Of a stretch of 64,000 nucleotides of DNA, positions 1 to 8,517 are shown piece by piece. Position 1 is the first letter of the stretch; every line of letters starts with the position of its first letter. Origin of the DNA: Corynebacterium provencense. Lineage in GTDB: Bacteria; Actinomycetota; Actinomycetes; Mycobacteriales; Mycobacteriaceae. The translations under genes and the position numbers were made by a program. A model generated the notes under the pieces. It was not told the DNA's origin. It was given only the letters and a program-made list of their open reading frames with translations, and made no database searches. The stretch spans positions 706,283 through 770,282 of the forward strand of contig LT160592.1 of assembly GCA_900049755.1 (NCBI GenBank). Direction: 5' to 3'.

Positions 1-48
1 GCCCGTAGCCCCAAGTAAGGCCCGTGGACCCAGAGCGGATGTAGCTGG
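1..48. other. Terminal segment of uncertain origin
   Basis: These bases lie outside the mosaic-end pair at 49-82, so they may not be contiguous in the genome with what follows. I see no gene or recognisable motif in them. Confidence 0.4.
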
Positions 49-82
49 CTCTGATACACATCTAAATGTGTATAAGAGACAA
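49..82. other. Inverted pair of Tn5/Nextera mosaic ends
   Basis: Bases 49-63 match the end of the reverse-complemented 19-bp mosaic end with one mismatch. Bases 64-82 match the forward mosaic end, including the run ATGTGTATAAGAGACA. Two outward-facing mosaic ends back to back are the signature of tagmentation adapters joined during library preparation or assembly. I infer an artefact, so continuity across this point should not be trusted. Confidence 0.85.
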
Positions 83-204
83 CCCTGGATGCCCTGCTCG
101 CCCTGGAGCCCCTGCGGCCCCTCCGGGCCGCGCTCACCTGCGGGCCCACGCTCGCCAGGGTCACCCTTCGGCCCCTTAATCGACCCAGTCTGCACCCACG
201 CCAT
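83..204 (-). CDS. Collagen-like phage tail protein, 3' end lost
   Basis: Reading starts at ATG 204 with [17 protein letters not shown] and continues as Gly-X-Y triplets ([16 protein letters not shown]) until it runs into the mosaic-end sequence at 82. Collagen-like Gly-X-Y stretches are common in tail fibres and minor tail proteins of actinobacterial siphophages. It is the last gene of the structural operon visible here. The C-terminal part is missing because of the adapter junction. The fibre role is inferred from composition and position. Confidence 0.6.
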
Positions 205-213
205 AGTCTTCTC

Positions 214-468
214 CTACCTGATCATCCTGCCGTCGGCGTCAGCCTCCAGCTCGTAAATTGTCCCTGTCAGCACGTCCAGCCACGTGTCACCAGGCTTCGC
301 ACCCTCGATGTACTCAGGCGGTGCCCCCTGCCCGTGCCACTGCACCGGGCCACCAGACACCGGCCCCGGCTCCCCAGGCGGCCCGGCAGGCCCGATCGGG
401 CCCATCGGCCCCGCCGTCGGCACCAGCATCACCTGATCAACCACCAGCGGATCCGCTCTCCTACTCAC
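214..468 (-). CDS. Small collagen-like tail protein
   Basis: This is an 84-residue protein. The chosen GTG start at 468 has GGAGG upstream and overlaps the stop of the preceding gene by 4 bp (GTGA), which suggests coupled translation. A short Gly-X-Y segment (GPMGPIGPAGPPGEPGP) is followed by a domain with PGDTWLDVLTGTIYELE, which resembles the carbohydrate-facing ends of phage fibre proteins. It lies in the tail operon between two other tail proteins. Function is inferred from composition and context. Confidence 0.6.
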   Translation of the reverse strand: MSRRADPLVVDQVMLVPTAGPMGPIGPAGPPGEPGPVSGGPVQWHGQGAPPEYIEGAKPGDTWLDVLTGTIYELEADADGRMIR

Positions 469-758
469 AGCACCCTCCTCACTACGTGCCCCTCGGTCAA
501 CACCGTCCACACGCCACCGGTTTTCACACGGACCACCACCGGCGTCCGGTCAGGGATCCGATCCGTCTCGTCGGCGGGGATCACCAGCTCTGCCCCCTCC
601 GGAGACAGGGCGAACCTCCGGACCTCACCCCCGACCAGGGCCTCCATGCCCTGCACGTCACCACCATGTCGGAGTGAAAGTCTCAGATCCTCGTCGGGGC
701 GGATGACCGGATCCCACCGGTACGGGGACCACTGAAGACCCCGCACGTCACACCTCAC
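465..758 (-). CDS. Hypothetical phage tail-region protein
   Basis: This is a 97-residue soluble protein with no family I recognise. A GTG start at 758 gives an 11-bp overlap with the upstream gene. An alternative in-frame GTG at 746 would shorten it by four residues. The C-terminal half (ELVIPADETDRIPDRTPVVVRVKTGG) looks like a beta-rich domain. Position between minor tail genes suggests a virion or tail-assembly role. Confidence 0.6.
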   Translation of the reverse strand: MRCDVRGLQWSPYRWDPVIRPDEDLRLSLRHGGDVQGMEALVGGEVRRFALSPEGAELVIPADETDRIPDRTPVVVRVKTGGVWTVLTEGHVVRRVL

Positions 759-1842
759 TCACCGGGTAGTTCACGTGGAAAGTCCATGTGCCCACCGGGT
801 AGCCGCCCAGGATGTAGGGCACGCCGGTGCCGGGGCCGCCGTTCGGCGTCTGACACACGTAGGGAGCAAGCCGCGTGTCCCCGATCGTCGGGTTCGTCCA
901 TAGCATGCCGCGCGTCCAGCCCCTCTTGATCAGCATCTCCGCGTGCCAGTCGTAGGACCCGTCACCGCCGTACCCGGTGGTGTACAGGTGACCCATGCTC
1001 CACGTGTCCTCCTGCCATGACGCACACGCCAACGGCAGATCGACGGTCATCTGCCCATCGCCCCAGGTCGCTCCGGTGGACCCGGCGCGGATGTAGACAT
1101 ACCCATCCAGCATCCCGTCCACCACGCGGTACCGGGCGCTCACTTCGGAGCCATTGCCATGACCTGCGACGGTGCCACCGCTGGTCCCGTTCACCGCACT
1201 GTTGCCATAGAAGCGCAGAGTCGGCGTCCACATGCGCCACGGATTCGAGTCCGTGCCCACCGCACGCCACGTACCGTCATTATCCAGCCGCTTCGTGTAC
1301 GTGCCCTGGTCCGTGGAAATCATTGCCCCGGGTCGCAGATCCAGCCACGCCGGGGTATCCAGCGCCGCCTGTGACACACGAATCGGGCCACCATCACCAC
1401 CCCACATCCGGTAATCGCGGAACACCCCAGCCGCAGAAGTGCCAGCATCACGCCTGACCTGGCAAATCAGCGCGTCGTACATAACCCCGGGGATGCGATT
1501 GATCATGGCGGGGTTCGGTGTCCCAGAAGTCTGCAACGAGCTCGAGGCCACATGCACGAGCTGTGCCGTCCCCGCAGACCAGTCCACCCGCAGCAGTACC
1601 ACACCCCACCTTGAGCCAGAGGACACCGAAGGCACGGACACCGTGTTCGTGCCCGTCAGAGTTACACGTGCCCCAGACACCCACGCCCCACCAGGCTGCA
1701 CCGTCACAGTGCCCTGGTTGTACGACGGCTGAAGCTCCGTCGGACCACCTACGAGGAAACGCGGCGCAACCGGGGACATCATGTCCGCGAACTGTGACGG
1801 ACCGATCGTCGTGTTGGCCGTCCCCACCACTGAAATCGCCAT
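748..1842 (-). CDS. Minor tail / baseplate-type protein
   Basis: This 364-residue protein lies immediately after the Gp37-like gene in the tail operon. It is rich in Gly, Thr, Ser and aromatic residues, and its N-terminal region (NQGTVTVQPGGAWVSGARVT) resembles the attachment modules of siphovirus minor tail proteins. It has no signal peptide or membrane segment. The C-terminal half has repeated Trp/Gly/Tyr-rich beta-type sequence suited to receptor contact. The stop and next start overlap, so it is translated with its neighbours. The adsorption role is inferred. Confidence 0.65.
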   Translation of the reverse strand: MAISVVGTANTTIGPSQFADMMSPVAPRFLVGGPTELQPSYNQGTVTVQPGGAWVSGARVTLTGTNTVSVPSVSSGSRWGVVLLRVDWSAGTAQLVHVASSSLQTSGTPNPAMINRIPGVMYDALICQVRRDAGTSAAGVFRDYRMWGGDGGPIRVSQAALDTPAWLDLRPGAMISTDQGTYTKRLDNDGTWRAVGTDSNPWRMWTPTLRFYGNSAVNGTSGGTVAGHGNGSEVSARYRVVDGMLDGYVYIRAGSTGATWGDGQMTVDLPLACASWQEDTWSMGHLYTTGYGGDGSYDWHAEMLIKRGWTRGMLWTNPTIGDTRLAPYVCQTPNGGPGTGVPYILGGYPVGTWTFHVNYPVSEV

Positions 1843-3068
1843 TACTCCCTCTCCAGAGCACCAATCCGCCGTGCCATGTCAGCCACCGGCTCCCGAACCG
1901 TCGAATCCGGGGTACCCACCGTCGGCGTCACCGTCAGCTCACTCGGGGTGATCTTCACCTCCACCTCCGTGATGACCTCCTCGACTGTTCCGACTAACGG
2001 CAGCACCACCGTGGCCAAATCGCCCGGCCGATACCAACCATCACCTTCACCGGCACCAAGCTGCCAATGAGTTCCTGCGTTGATCTTCACTGACACGGAC
2101 TCCGACGCCGCGGTCTCCGACAGCGCCACCGCCGCCTGAACCTCCAGATTCTCCCGGACGCGAAACGGGTCCACCCCGTTCTCGCCGAGCGGGGCGGGGT
2201 CCTGAACCTTGCGATACCCCTCACGGATAGCCCACCACGGCTGACCCTCATCCTCACGACGCTGCTCCAGGTCATACCTGTCCACCACGTCTTCGGCACC
2301 ATTGCTGGCAACCACCCTGGTCATCGTGGCCCTGGACCGTGACACCTCCCAGCTCGCAATATCCCCACCCTCAGACGACCACACCAGCCCCGGCCGGCGG
2401 CGGTAGGGCACGACGTCCACGGCCACGAACGGCCACACCGCTCCGACCTGGTCCGTGATTGGCTGGTCCCCCGGCACCCACGGAGTGACCTCCAGCCGGT
2501 AACCAGTGCCCGTGAGCAGGCCACGGACAGCATCCCCCACAGACACCCACGCCCCACGGGCAGTGACCTCCGGGCCACGGCCCTGGTCAGGAGTCACATA
2601 GACAGGGTGGCTCACCCGCAAAGTACCGACGGTGACCAGCCTCTTGATCACCGTTTCCAGCGGCCCGGTCACCTCGAACTCGGCCGCGGAGGTGGTCAGC
2701 CCGTCAGCCAGGCCCGGGGGGAGCACCTGCCCGTCAAGCAGCGTCCACCCACCAGCCCCGGTCACTTCCAGCATCGCCAGAGTCGGATCATCTCCACTGA
2801 CCACCTTCGCATCCACCGGAACCGTGAGATGGGTCAGCCCGTTGTAGCGCATCGCGATCAGCGTCCGCCCATCGCAGGGCAGCAGACGTGCTGTCAGTTC
2901 AGTGAGGGGCACCCTCAGACTGCTGACATCCGCAGCCCGATCCACGAACGTGAATAGCATCTCCTCGAACGCGCCCACGTGACCCAGAACCCGCCCACCG
3001 AAGTCGACCAGCTCCACCGACAACGGCTCCTCGACGGGACCGCCGGCAGTGTTGTACATCGTCGTCAT
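1842..3068 (-). CDS. Siphovirus Gp37-like minor tail protein
   Basis: This 408-residue protein resembles the Siphovirus ReqiPepy6 Gp37-like family. It has an N-terminal beta domain, the central segment GDAVRGLLTGTGYRLEVTPW, and a C-terminal segment VEEVITEVEVKITPSELTVTPTVG typical of hub or baseplate proteins. It follows the distal tail protein with a 1-bp stop/start overlap and precedes a baseplate-type protein, which is the usual order after a tape measure gene. It probably forms part of the tail tip. The family call comes from recognition of layout, without an alignment. Confidence 0.75.
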   Translation of the reverse strand: MTTMYNTAGGPVEEPLSVELVDFGGRVLGHVGAFEEMLFTFVDRAADVSSLRVPLTELTARLLPCDGRTLIAMRYNGLTHLTVPVDAKVVSGDDPTLAMLEVTGAGGWTLLDGQVLPPGLADGLTTSAAEFEVTGPLETVIKRLVTVGTLRVSHPVYVTPDQGRGPEVTARGAWVSVGDAVRGLLTGTGYRLEVTPWVPGDQPITDQVGAVWPFVAVDVVPYRRRPGLVWSSEGGDIASWEVSRSRATMTRVVASNGAEDVVDRYDLEQRREDEGQPWWAIREGYRKVQDPAPLGENGVDPFRVRENLEVQAAVALSETAASESVSVKINAGTHWQLGAGEGDGWYRPGDLATVVLPLVGTVEEVITEVEVKITPSELTVTPTVGTPDSTVREPVADMARRIGALERE

Positions 3069-3964
3069 CAGAACGCCCTCGCATACTTGGCGCGACCGGT
3101 AGCAGTGATCGACCCGCCGGCGCCGATAGAATCCGCCCGAATCACCACCGGCACCCTGTCACCCACCGGGGCCGCGGCCCAGGTCCCGCTCACCTGCTCG
3201 TACAGAGAGGGCCGCGCAATGTCGGCAGTGTCGATCACGCTGCGCATGGTCGGGTCGGTCTCCACCTCGATGATCTGCCCGGAAAGCACGCTGCCCTGAT
3301 ACGCGAGCACCGCGTCTCCAATACCGAACACCGGGTTGACGACCGGTCCTGCGATCGTCCAGCGCAGCCACATCGGCCCTTGACCTCGGTTCGCCACCCA
3401 CGCGTCACCTGCGGATACACCCGCTGAGATGTACAGCGGCCACCCGGCGCCCGTCGGCCCGTAGAACGGTGTCGACGTGCCACTGACGTCGTCAGCGTCG
3501 TAGCGGTAGACCTGCTCCGGCCCCTCCCACCACGGCCCATCGCCGGTGAGCACCCAGGCCTCCACGACGGGCTCCTCGCCCAAGCCGGGGTCGAAGGTGT
3601 AGGAAGTGTCCGGACTCTCGGCCAGGCGCAGCCGGCGCGACCGGGTCTCCCCATCGGGGCGGGTGACGGTGAGAGTTCCCAGTTCAAAGGGGGAGTTGGC
3701 CTGCGTCCACCACTCGTCGATCAGCCGGTACAGGGCATCACCGGTGAACCAACCGGTCGCCGGGCTGTAGCCGATGCTGATCTTGAGCGGGTGAATGCCG
3801 CGAGACAGTCTTGCCGCAGCCCAAACACTGTCACCCCGCAGCCACGTGTGCTCAATCCCGGACCAGTCCAGGCCCTCCTGCCCGAGGTCGAGGATCACCC
3901 CCTCGGTACCGCCCGACAGGTCCCAGATCTTCCCCCGCGGGTCAGTCCATGTCACCGTCAGCAT
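3068..3964 (-). CDS. Distal tail (Dit-like) protein
   Basis: This protein of about 298 residues is encoded directly downstream of the tape measure gene. ATG 3964 shares a base with the tape measure TGA stop. The N-terminus (LTVTWTDPRGKIWDLSGG) and the pattern of a beta domain followed by a carbohydrate-module-like domain fit Dit-type proteins, which join the tail tube to the baseplate. The GTG one codon upstream is an alternative start. Assignment rests on gene order and on N-terminal similarity to actinophage minor tail proteins. Confidence 0.7.
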   Translation of the reverse strand: MLTVTWTDPRGKIWDLSGGTEGVILDLGQEGLDWSGIEHTWLRGDSVWAAARLSRGIHPLKISIGYSPATGWFTGDALYRLIDEWWTQANSPFELGTLTVTRPDGETRSRRLRLAESPDTSYTFDPGLGEEPVVEAWVLTGDGPWWEGPEQVYRYDADDVSGTSTPFYGPTGAGWPLYISAGVSAGDAWVANRGQGPMWLRWTIAGPVVNPVFGIGDAVLAYQGSVLSGQIIEVETDPTMRSVIDTADIARPSLYEQVSGTWAAAPVGDRVPVVIRADSIGAGGSITATGRAKYARAF

Positions 3965-6894
3965 CACGCCACCCCCGCCTTGATCCTTGCCCTCAGCTGC
4001 ATTGACTCCACCTCACGCAACGGCGCTGTCGGATCCGCTGCGACGATCGTGCCGATACTGATCGACGTATCCACCGCAGCCCCACTGCCCGGCCCGCCCG
4101 AGCCACCGATGTCAGCCCGGTAGCCGGAGAGATTCCTGCTGGTCGCGGCCATCATCGATGCCGATGCCGCCGCCGCGAGCCCGGCCCGGTCCTCGATACC
4201 CTGCGCAAACGCCTCACCGACAGACCTGCCGGAATAGAGCACCCACCCGTGACCAGAGAAAGGACCCTCCTTCGCCGGGGAGAACGGGAAGAACCCGCGC
4301 ACCTTGTCGACCACACCAGACACCACACTGGTCACCTTCCCGATCATCGACTTGATACCGTCAATGAACCCCTGAATCAGTGCCCTGCCCGAATCGACGA
4401 GCAGAGACCCGAGGTTCCCGATCGCAGCGACCGCCTTCCCCGGCAACTCGGCGACGAACGACACCGCCTTCCCCACGCCCTCCGAGAACGCCGACGTGAC
4501 CCTATTCCACAGGTCACGAACTTTCCCGAGGAACCTGGACACCAGATCCGCGATCTTCCCAATAATGTCGGACACGAACTCCGCGATAGCGCCAATCACC
4601 GTCGACACCATGGACACGAACCCTGAAATCACACCGGCGACGAACGAGACGATCATCCCGAGCGCGGACGCCACGAAGCTGATGATCGTCGCCAACAGCT
4701 GCAGGAACACGCTCACAACCTTGAGGATGATCTCGATCACCGGCATCACCGCAGTCACGATCGACGCAAAAGTGTTTGACAAAGAAACGATCACCGGCAG
4801 GAGGCTCACAATGATCGGCAACAGCGACTCAATCAAGGACGCCGCCAGCTGCACGATGATTGGCAGCAGTGGCATGACCGCCTGCAGAATCGCCATGAAA
4901 GCCTGCGCGATTTGCGGGATGAACGGCGCGATCGCCGTCACCGCCTGGAGCAGAAGACCACCCATAGTCGTAGCGATCTCCCCGATGATCGGCGCAAGCT
5001 GGACGAACACCTCCGCCAGCATCTGGATCACCGGGGCGAGCGCCTGGATCGCCGTGCCCAGCGCCGCACCCAGAGTCTCCGCCAACTGCTGGGCTACCGG
5101 CGCGAGGATCTGGAAGACCTGAGCGATCGCATCCCACCACGGCTGCATGGCGGAAAGAGCCTGCACGAGAACGTCACCGATCACGGACGCGACCGTGGAA
5201 ATCACCGGCTCGAGTGACTGGAAAACGCTCGCGAACGTGTCGACAAGGGGCGTCAGCGCGCCGATCGCCGGAGTCAGACCGGAGACGACGGACCCGATCA
5301 TCTGACCGAGGGACCCAGCGATCGGCGCGAGCGCGGTACCGAGCTGTCCGATCACAGCACCGAGTGGCGCCACAGCCGGCGCGATCGCGGCAAGCCCCTG
5401 ACCGATACCGTCGATCAGGGCAGACAGTCCCGGCGCGACGTTCTGCACAAGATCCGCAATCGCCGGTGCCACGGTCCCACCGATGATCCCAGCCACCTGA
5501 CCAAGAATCGGGAGGACAGCGCCTACCGCCGAGGACATCGCCGAGAAGAACGACGACAGGGTCGACATGCCCTGCGCCGAGTTCACCCACCGGTCCGTCG
5601 CATCTATCGCCTGCCCCAGCACACCGAGCAGCGGCATGCCCGCCGAGGACATCGCCGAGAACACGCCGGAGACGATCGACCCGAGCTGTGACAAGACATC
5701 CCACAGTCCCTGCGCCTTAGCCACAGCACCCTCAAAGTAAGTCTGCAGGGAGCCGTCCTGGAAAGCAGCGACCATCTTGCCCGACCACGCCTCGGCAGCA
5801 CGGCTGATGCCGTCGGTGATGGACTGAAGTACCGGGGTGGCAGCCGCACCAGCGGCGACAATTCCAGGGATCAGATTCCCGACAGCGGACACTAGATTGC
5901 CCATTGCAGCGGACCCGCCCTCAGCCAGCGTGGTGAAAGCCTGCAGGCCGGTCCCCGCTGACACGAATGCGACGACGCCGGACGCCGCAGTGCCCATGTC
6001 CACCGCCAGGGATGACATCGCCCCCTGGATCGGCGCAATCAGGGACGCGAGATCGCCGATGTTGGAGAAGCTTCCCCAGAAGTCCTCCTGCACGGCATCA
6101 CCGACTGAGGAGAACTGCTCCTTCAGCCCACGGAGGGCGGTCGCCCCCGCCTGGGCGGCCGGACCCATGTCAGCGATCGCCGCGTTGAAGTCCTCCACGG
6201 TTTCCGCGGACAGGGCATCACCGAAGCCGTCGAACGCGGCTTTGAGCGTCCCCACTGCCAGAGCAGCACCCGTGAGAGCTGGCACGGCAAGGGCCGCCCC
6301 CAGCGCGGCTATCGGAGCCAGTGCGGACACCGCCGCAGCAGCAAGGGACGCCAGAGGAGCGGCAAGGCCAGCCACTGCCACCGTCGCCGCCCCTGCCGCC
6401 CCCGACAGGACGAGAACCTTCGCCGCCGCGGACAGCATCCCCGACCCCATCAGACGAACCCCCGCGGTCGCAGCCATAGCCGCAGCCGCCAGCCCCGCGA
6501 CGGACGCCGACTTCACGTCCATCTGCACATCGATCTCACCCGCCGCAGCCTGGGCAGTCGCCACCGCACGACGAGCGGACCCCGCCAGGGACGACGCGTC
6601 CACGTCCATCTGCACATCGATCTCACTAGCGGCAGCCTGCGCCGCCTCAGCCGCCCGACGAGCAGACGCAGACAGGGATGACACGTCCACATCAGTCTGC
6701 ACATCGATCTTCCCCGCCGCATCCTGGGCAACCTTCACCGCCTGCGACACAGACCGGGCAAGACCATCAGCATCCGCCACAACCGGAATATCGACCCTGA
6801 ATGCGTTCTCCACCCGGTCGAGGGTCTTCTTCAACTCCGTGCGGAACTGACGCGTGTCAGGCCAGACGCGGACACTGACCTTGCCTGCCTCCAC
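3964..6894 (-). CDS. Tape measure protein
   Basis: At 976 residues this is the longest prophage gene, as expected for a tail-length ruler. It starts at GTG 6894 after a GGAGG-type ribosome site. Residues 1-40 (VSVRVWPDTRQFRTELKKTL) match the start of many actinophage tape measures. Three repeats of about 38 residues with the core EIDVQMDV follow. Long hydrophobic Ala/Gly/Ile-rich helices occupy residues 130-760 and could form the membrane-inserting part used in DNA ejection. It lies downstream of the tail chaperone pair and upstream of the Dit gene. Confidence 0.95.
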   Translation of the reverse strand: MEAGKVSVRVWPDTRQFRTELKKTLDRVENAFRVDIPVVADADGLARSVSQAVKVAQDAAGKIDVQTDVDVSSLSASARRAAEAAQAAASEIDVQMDVDASSLAGSARRAVATAQAAAGEIDVQMDVKSASVAGLAAAAMAATAGVRLMGSGMLSAAAKVLVLSGAAGAATVAVAGLAAPLASLAAAAVSALAPIAALGAALAVPALTGAALAVGTLKAAFDGFGDALSAETVEDFNAAIADMGPAAQAGATALRGLKEQFSSVGDAVQEDFWGSFSNIGDLASLIAPIQGAMSSLAVDMGTAASGVVAFVSAGTGLQAFTTLAEGGSAAMGNLVSAVGNLIPGIVAAGAAATPVLQSITDGISRAAEAWSGKMVAAFQDGSLQTYFEGAVAKAQGLWDVLSQLGSIVSGVFSAMSSAGMPLLGVLGQAIDATDRWVNSAQGMSTLSSFFSAMSSAVGAVLPILGQVAGIIGGTVAPAIADLVQNVAPGLSALIDGIGQGLAAIAPAVAPLGAVIGQLGTALAPIAGSLGQMIGSVVSGLTPAIGALTPLVDTFASVFQSLEPVISTVASVIGDVLVQALSAMQPWWDAIAQVFQILAPVAQQLAETLGAALGTAIQALAPVIQMLAEVFVQLAPIIGEIATTMGGLLLQAVTAIAPFIPQIAQAFMAILQAVMPLLPIIVQLAASLIESLLPIIVSLLPVIVSLSNTFASIVTAVMPVIEIILKVVSVFLQLLATIISFVASALGMIVSFVAGVISGFVSMVSTVIGAIAEFVSDIIGKIADLVSRFLGKVRDLWNRVTSAFSEGVGKAVSFVAELPGKAVAAIGNLGSLLVDSGRALIQGFIDGIKSMIGKVTSVVSGVVDKVRGFFPFSPAKEGPFSGHGWVLYSGRSVGEAFAQGIEDRAGLAAAASASMMAATSRNLSGYRADIGGSGGPGSGAAVDTSISIGTIVAADPTAPLREVESMQLRARIKAGVA
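6500..6735 (-). repeat. Three tandem coding repeats in the tape measure gene
   Basis: Three copies of a unit of roughly 114 bp encode I/E-D-V-Q-(T/M)-D-V followed by S-SL-(A/S)-(G/A)-SARRA and an Ala-rich helix. The copies are near-identical around the DNA for VQMDVD, suggesting recent duplication. Changes in copy number would alter tail length. Confidence 0.7.
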
Positions 6895-6909
6895 AGGTGC
6901 CTCCCACGA

Positions 6910-7332
6910 TCAGGGGGCGACATCCAGCCTGCCACCCGCTCTGCGAGCAGATCTTCGCAGCCTGTCCAGATTCGCCCGTGTTCGGCGACGTTTCTCAGCC
7001 TCGCGACCAGGGCGAGCTTCCCACTCGCGGAAGTCGGTTTTCTTCGCGCCCCGCTTCTTGCCCTCGTCGGACCGCATGACCCGCAGCGCTTCGACCGCGT
7101 TCCGCAGGTCCAGGGTGAGCCACAGCATGTCATCCCAGCCAGGACGCTTCTCCCCCATCAAGCGGCCCTGGAAACGAGACGACGCGGGCAGCCCCAGGAT
7201 CAGCAGCAGCACCTCACGCGGGTCCCACTCCTCCACGACCTCCACCAGACGCAGGTGGTAGTGCTCAGCAAAATCCGGGACCAGGGCCTCACCGAACCAC
7301 TCAAGCAGATCGTGGAGGGCGATCAGTTTCCC
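6910..7332 (-). CDS. Tail assembly chaperone, frameshifted extension (gpT-like)
   Basis: This frame is open from the slippery site at 7332 to 6910 and has no good start codon of its own near the site. It is therefore read as the C-terminal half of a gpG-gpT fusion made by -1 frameshifting. The translated extension begins KLIALHDLLEWFGEALVPDFAEHYHL and ends in a basic Arg/Lys-rich helix (EAEKRRRTRANLDRLRRSAR). In lambda-like phages the fusion binds the tape measure and recruits tail tube protein, and here the tape measure gene is next. Confidence 0.85.
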   Translation of the reverse strand, partial: GKLIALHDLLEWFGEALVPDFAEHYHLRLVEVVEEWDPREVLLLILGLPASSRFQGRLMGEKRPGWDDMLWLTLDLRNAVEALRVMRSDEGKKRGAKKTDFREWEARPGREAEKRRRTRANLDRLRRSARRAGGRLDVAP

Positions 7333-7802
7333 AGGGACTCCGACAGCTTCCCGAACGCGGCCAGAAGAGCACCCTCCCCATTCTCCTGCTCACACAGCCA
7401 CGCGGTCATCGCCTCGCGGTCCGCGGCGCGATCAAGCACCAGATCCTGCATAGCCTGGAACATCCTGTCCACCTCGGGCAGCTTGTCCAGCACCATATCC
7501 TCACTGGCGCCCTTCATCCCCTCCGGCACCATCTTCTCCAATGCCGCGAGCTGCGCCTTCACATGGAACCTGGCTGCCGGCAGCTGTCCTCGCAGCGAGC
7601 GGAAAGCCGGCATGGAGGCAGCATCCACACCCTCGTCCACACTCTCCGCGGTCTGCTCCGGGACAAGGCCGGACAGGGCCGGCATCTCATCCACGAGCGC
7701 CCCCTCAGGAGGGGTGGACGGATTCACAACCGGCGCTGACGCTTCGGACACTGCATGCTGCGGGGTATGCGCCGATTCGGGGACGGGCATCGGACTGGTC
7801 AT
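7323..7802 (-). CDS. Tail assembly chaperone (gpG-like)
   Basis: This is a 159-residue protein. ATG 7802 (MTSPMPVPESAHT) was chosen because GGAG lies 7 bases upstream. The N-terminus is disordered and Pro/Ser/Glu-rich. The C-terminal half is helical (ARFHVKAQLAALEKMVPEG). The stop follows directly after a GGGAAAC heptamer, the usual place for the gpG/gpGT frameshift. It sits between the major tail protein and the tape measure gene, as in most siphophages. Confidence 0.85.
   Translation of the reverse strand: MTSPMPVPESAHTPQHAVSEASAPVVNPSTPPEGALVDEMPALSGLVPEQTAESVDEGVDAASMPAFRSLRGQLPAARFHVKAQLAALEKMVPEGMKGASEDMVLDKLPEVDRMFQAMQDLVLDRAADREAMTAWLCEQENGEGALLAAFGKLSESLGN
7326..7332 (-). promoter_or_regulatory. 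Programmed -1 frameshift site
   Basis: The minus strand reads G GGA AAC followed at once by TGA, an X-XXY-YYZ slippery heptamer (GGGAAAC) in the correct phase. Slipping back one base gives GGG AAA CTG ATC, which joins the gpG frame to a 140-codon open frame that ends just before the tape measure gene. This is the expected architecture of tail chaperone recoding sites. Confidence 0.88.
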
Positions 7803-7822
7803 CTCGGACTCCAATCAGGAAA

Positions 7823-7861
7823 GTGGGTGTGACCAGTGCAGAATGCACCAGTCACACCCAC
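7823..7861 (-). terminator. Long hairpin between major tail protein and chaperone genes
   Basis: An 11-bp perfect stem (arms 7823-7833 and 7851-7861) is followed by a 2x2 internal loop, a 5-bp inner stem and a GAA loop. There is no U tract on the minus strand, so it may be a weak or factor-assisted terminator. It could lower expression of the chaperone and tape measure genes relative to capsid and tail-tube genes. Confidence 0.6.
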
Positions 7862-7880
7862 CACAGTCTGATCTGCGACA

Positions 7881-8516
7881 CTACTCGCCAGACGACGGGG
7901 GCGCCGGGGCCACCGGCTTCACCAACGCCCCCTCGATCACCGTCATGCGACGCATCTTCGACTCCGTCCCGTCAGTCACCAGGGTGGTGAGCACCGTCCA
8001 CTTCACCGGAAGGCCAGCAAACGCCTCGGGGTCCAGCTCGATACCACCCTCAGGAGACGAGCTGACCTTGTAGTACTCGATGCCGAGCACACTGGCACCA
8101 TCGATGATGACAACCAGCATCGCCACCTCGGTCGCAGAGTAGACCGCCGGGGCGTGGAAATGCCCCTTCTCGTCATCGATGACGCCCGGGCCGAACCGGT
8201 GAGTGAGGGGCTTCTCCGACCACTGGATCGGCGTCACAGTGATCGACTCGGTGATGGTCGTCTTCGTGGTCCGCAGCGCGCTATTCTCCCACGCGCCCTT
8301 GACCTCACCACCCTCGACATCCGCGTCGATCGACGGCAGCTCATCGGAGGACGTGTAGCCCAGCGGCAGGAACGCGCCAAGCGCACCCACAGCACCAGCA
8401 TCAACCCACTGCTGCAACTCTGAAGCAGTGGGTGGCAGGGTGCCGACCGGGGCGATCAGCACGCCACCCCGGCCCGGGATGAACACCGCATCATCGCGGT
8501 AAATCTCATCAGCCAT
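7881..8516 (-). CDS. Major tail protein (tail tube)
   Basis: This 211-residue protein starts at ATG 8516 (MADEIYRDDAVFIPGRGG). Phage tail tube proteins of this type are about 200 residues long, beta-rich and encoded just before the tail chaperones, as here. The segment TTITESITVTPIQWSEKP resembles the core strands of actinophage tube subunits. The upstream gene ends at 8518. The downstream hairpin at 7823-7861 would set this gene's expression apart from the next ones. The family call is by position and sequence character. Confidence 0.8.
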   Translation of the reverse strand: MADEIYRDDAVFIPGRGGVLIAPVGTLPPTASELQQWVDAGAVGALGAFLPLGYTSSDELPSIDADVEGGEVKGAWENSALRTTKTTITESITVTPIQWSEKPLTHRFGPGVIDDEKGHFHAPAVYSATEVAMLVVIIDGASVLGIEYYKVSSSPEGGIELDPEAFAGLPVKWTVLTTLVTDGTESKMRRMTVIEGALVKPVAPAPPSSGE

Positions 8517-8517
8517 T

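Noticed and set aside
68..256. Plus-strand Pro/Gly-rich frame at the window start
   Set aside because: It is the reverse of the collagen-like tail gene and crosses the adapter junction.
461..470. GTGAGTAG copy near 465 as a repressor operator
   Set aside because: It is inside overlapping coding sequence; an 8-mer match is expected by chance a few times in 64 kb.
5837..6850. Long plus-strand open frame opposite the tape measure gene
   Set aside because: It mirrors the Ala-rich tape measure sequence, has low-complexity Ala/Asp composition and no neighbours in its direction.
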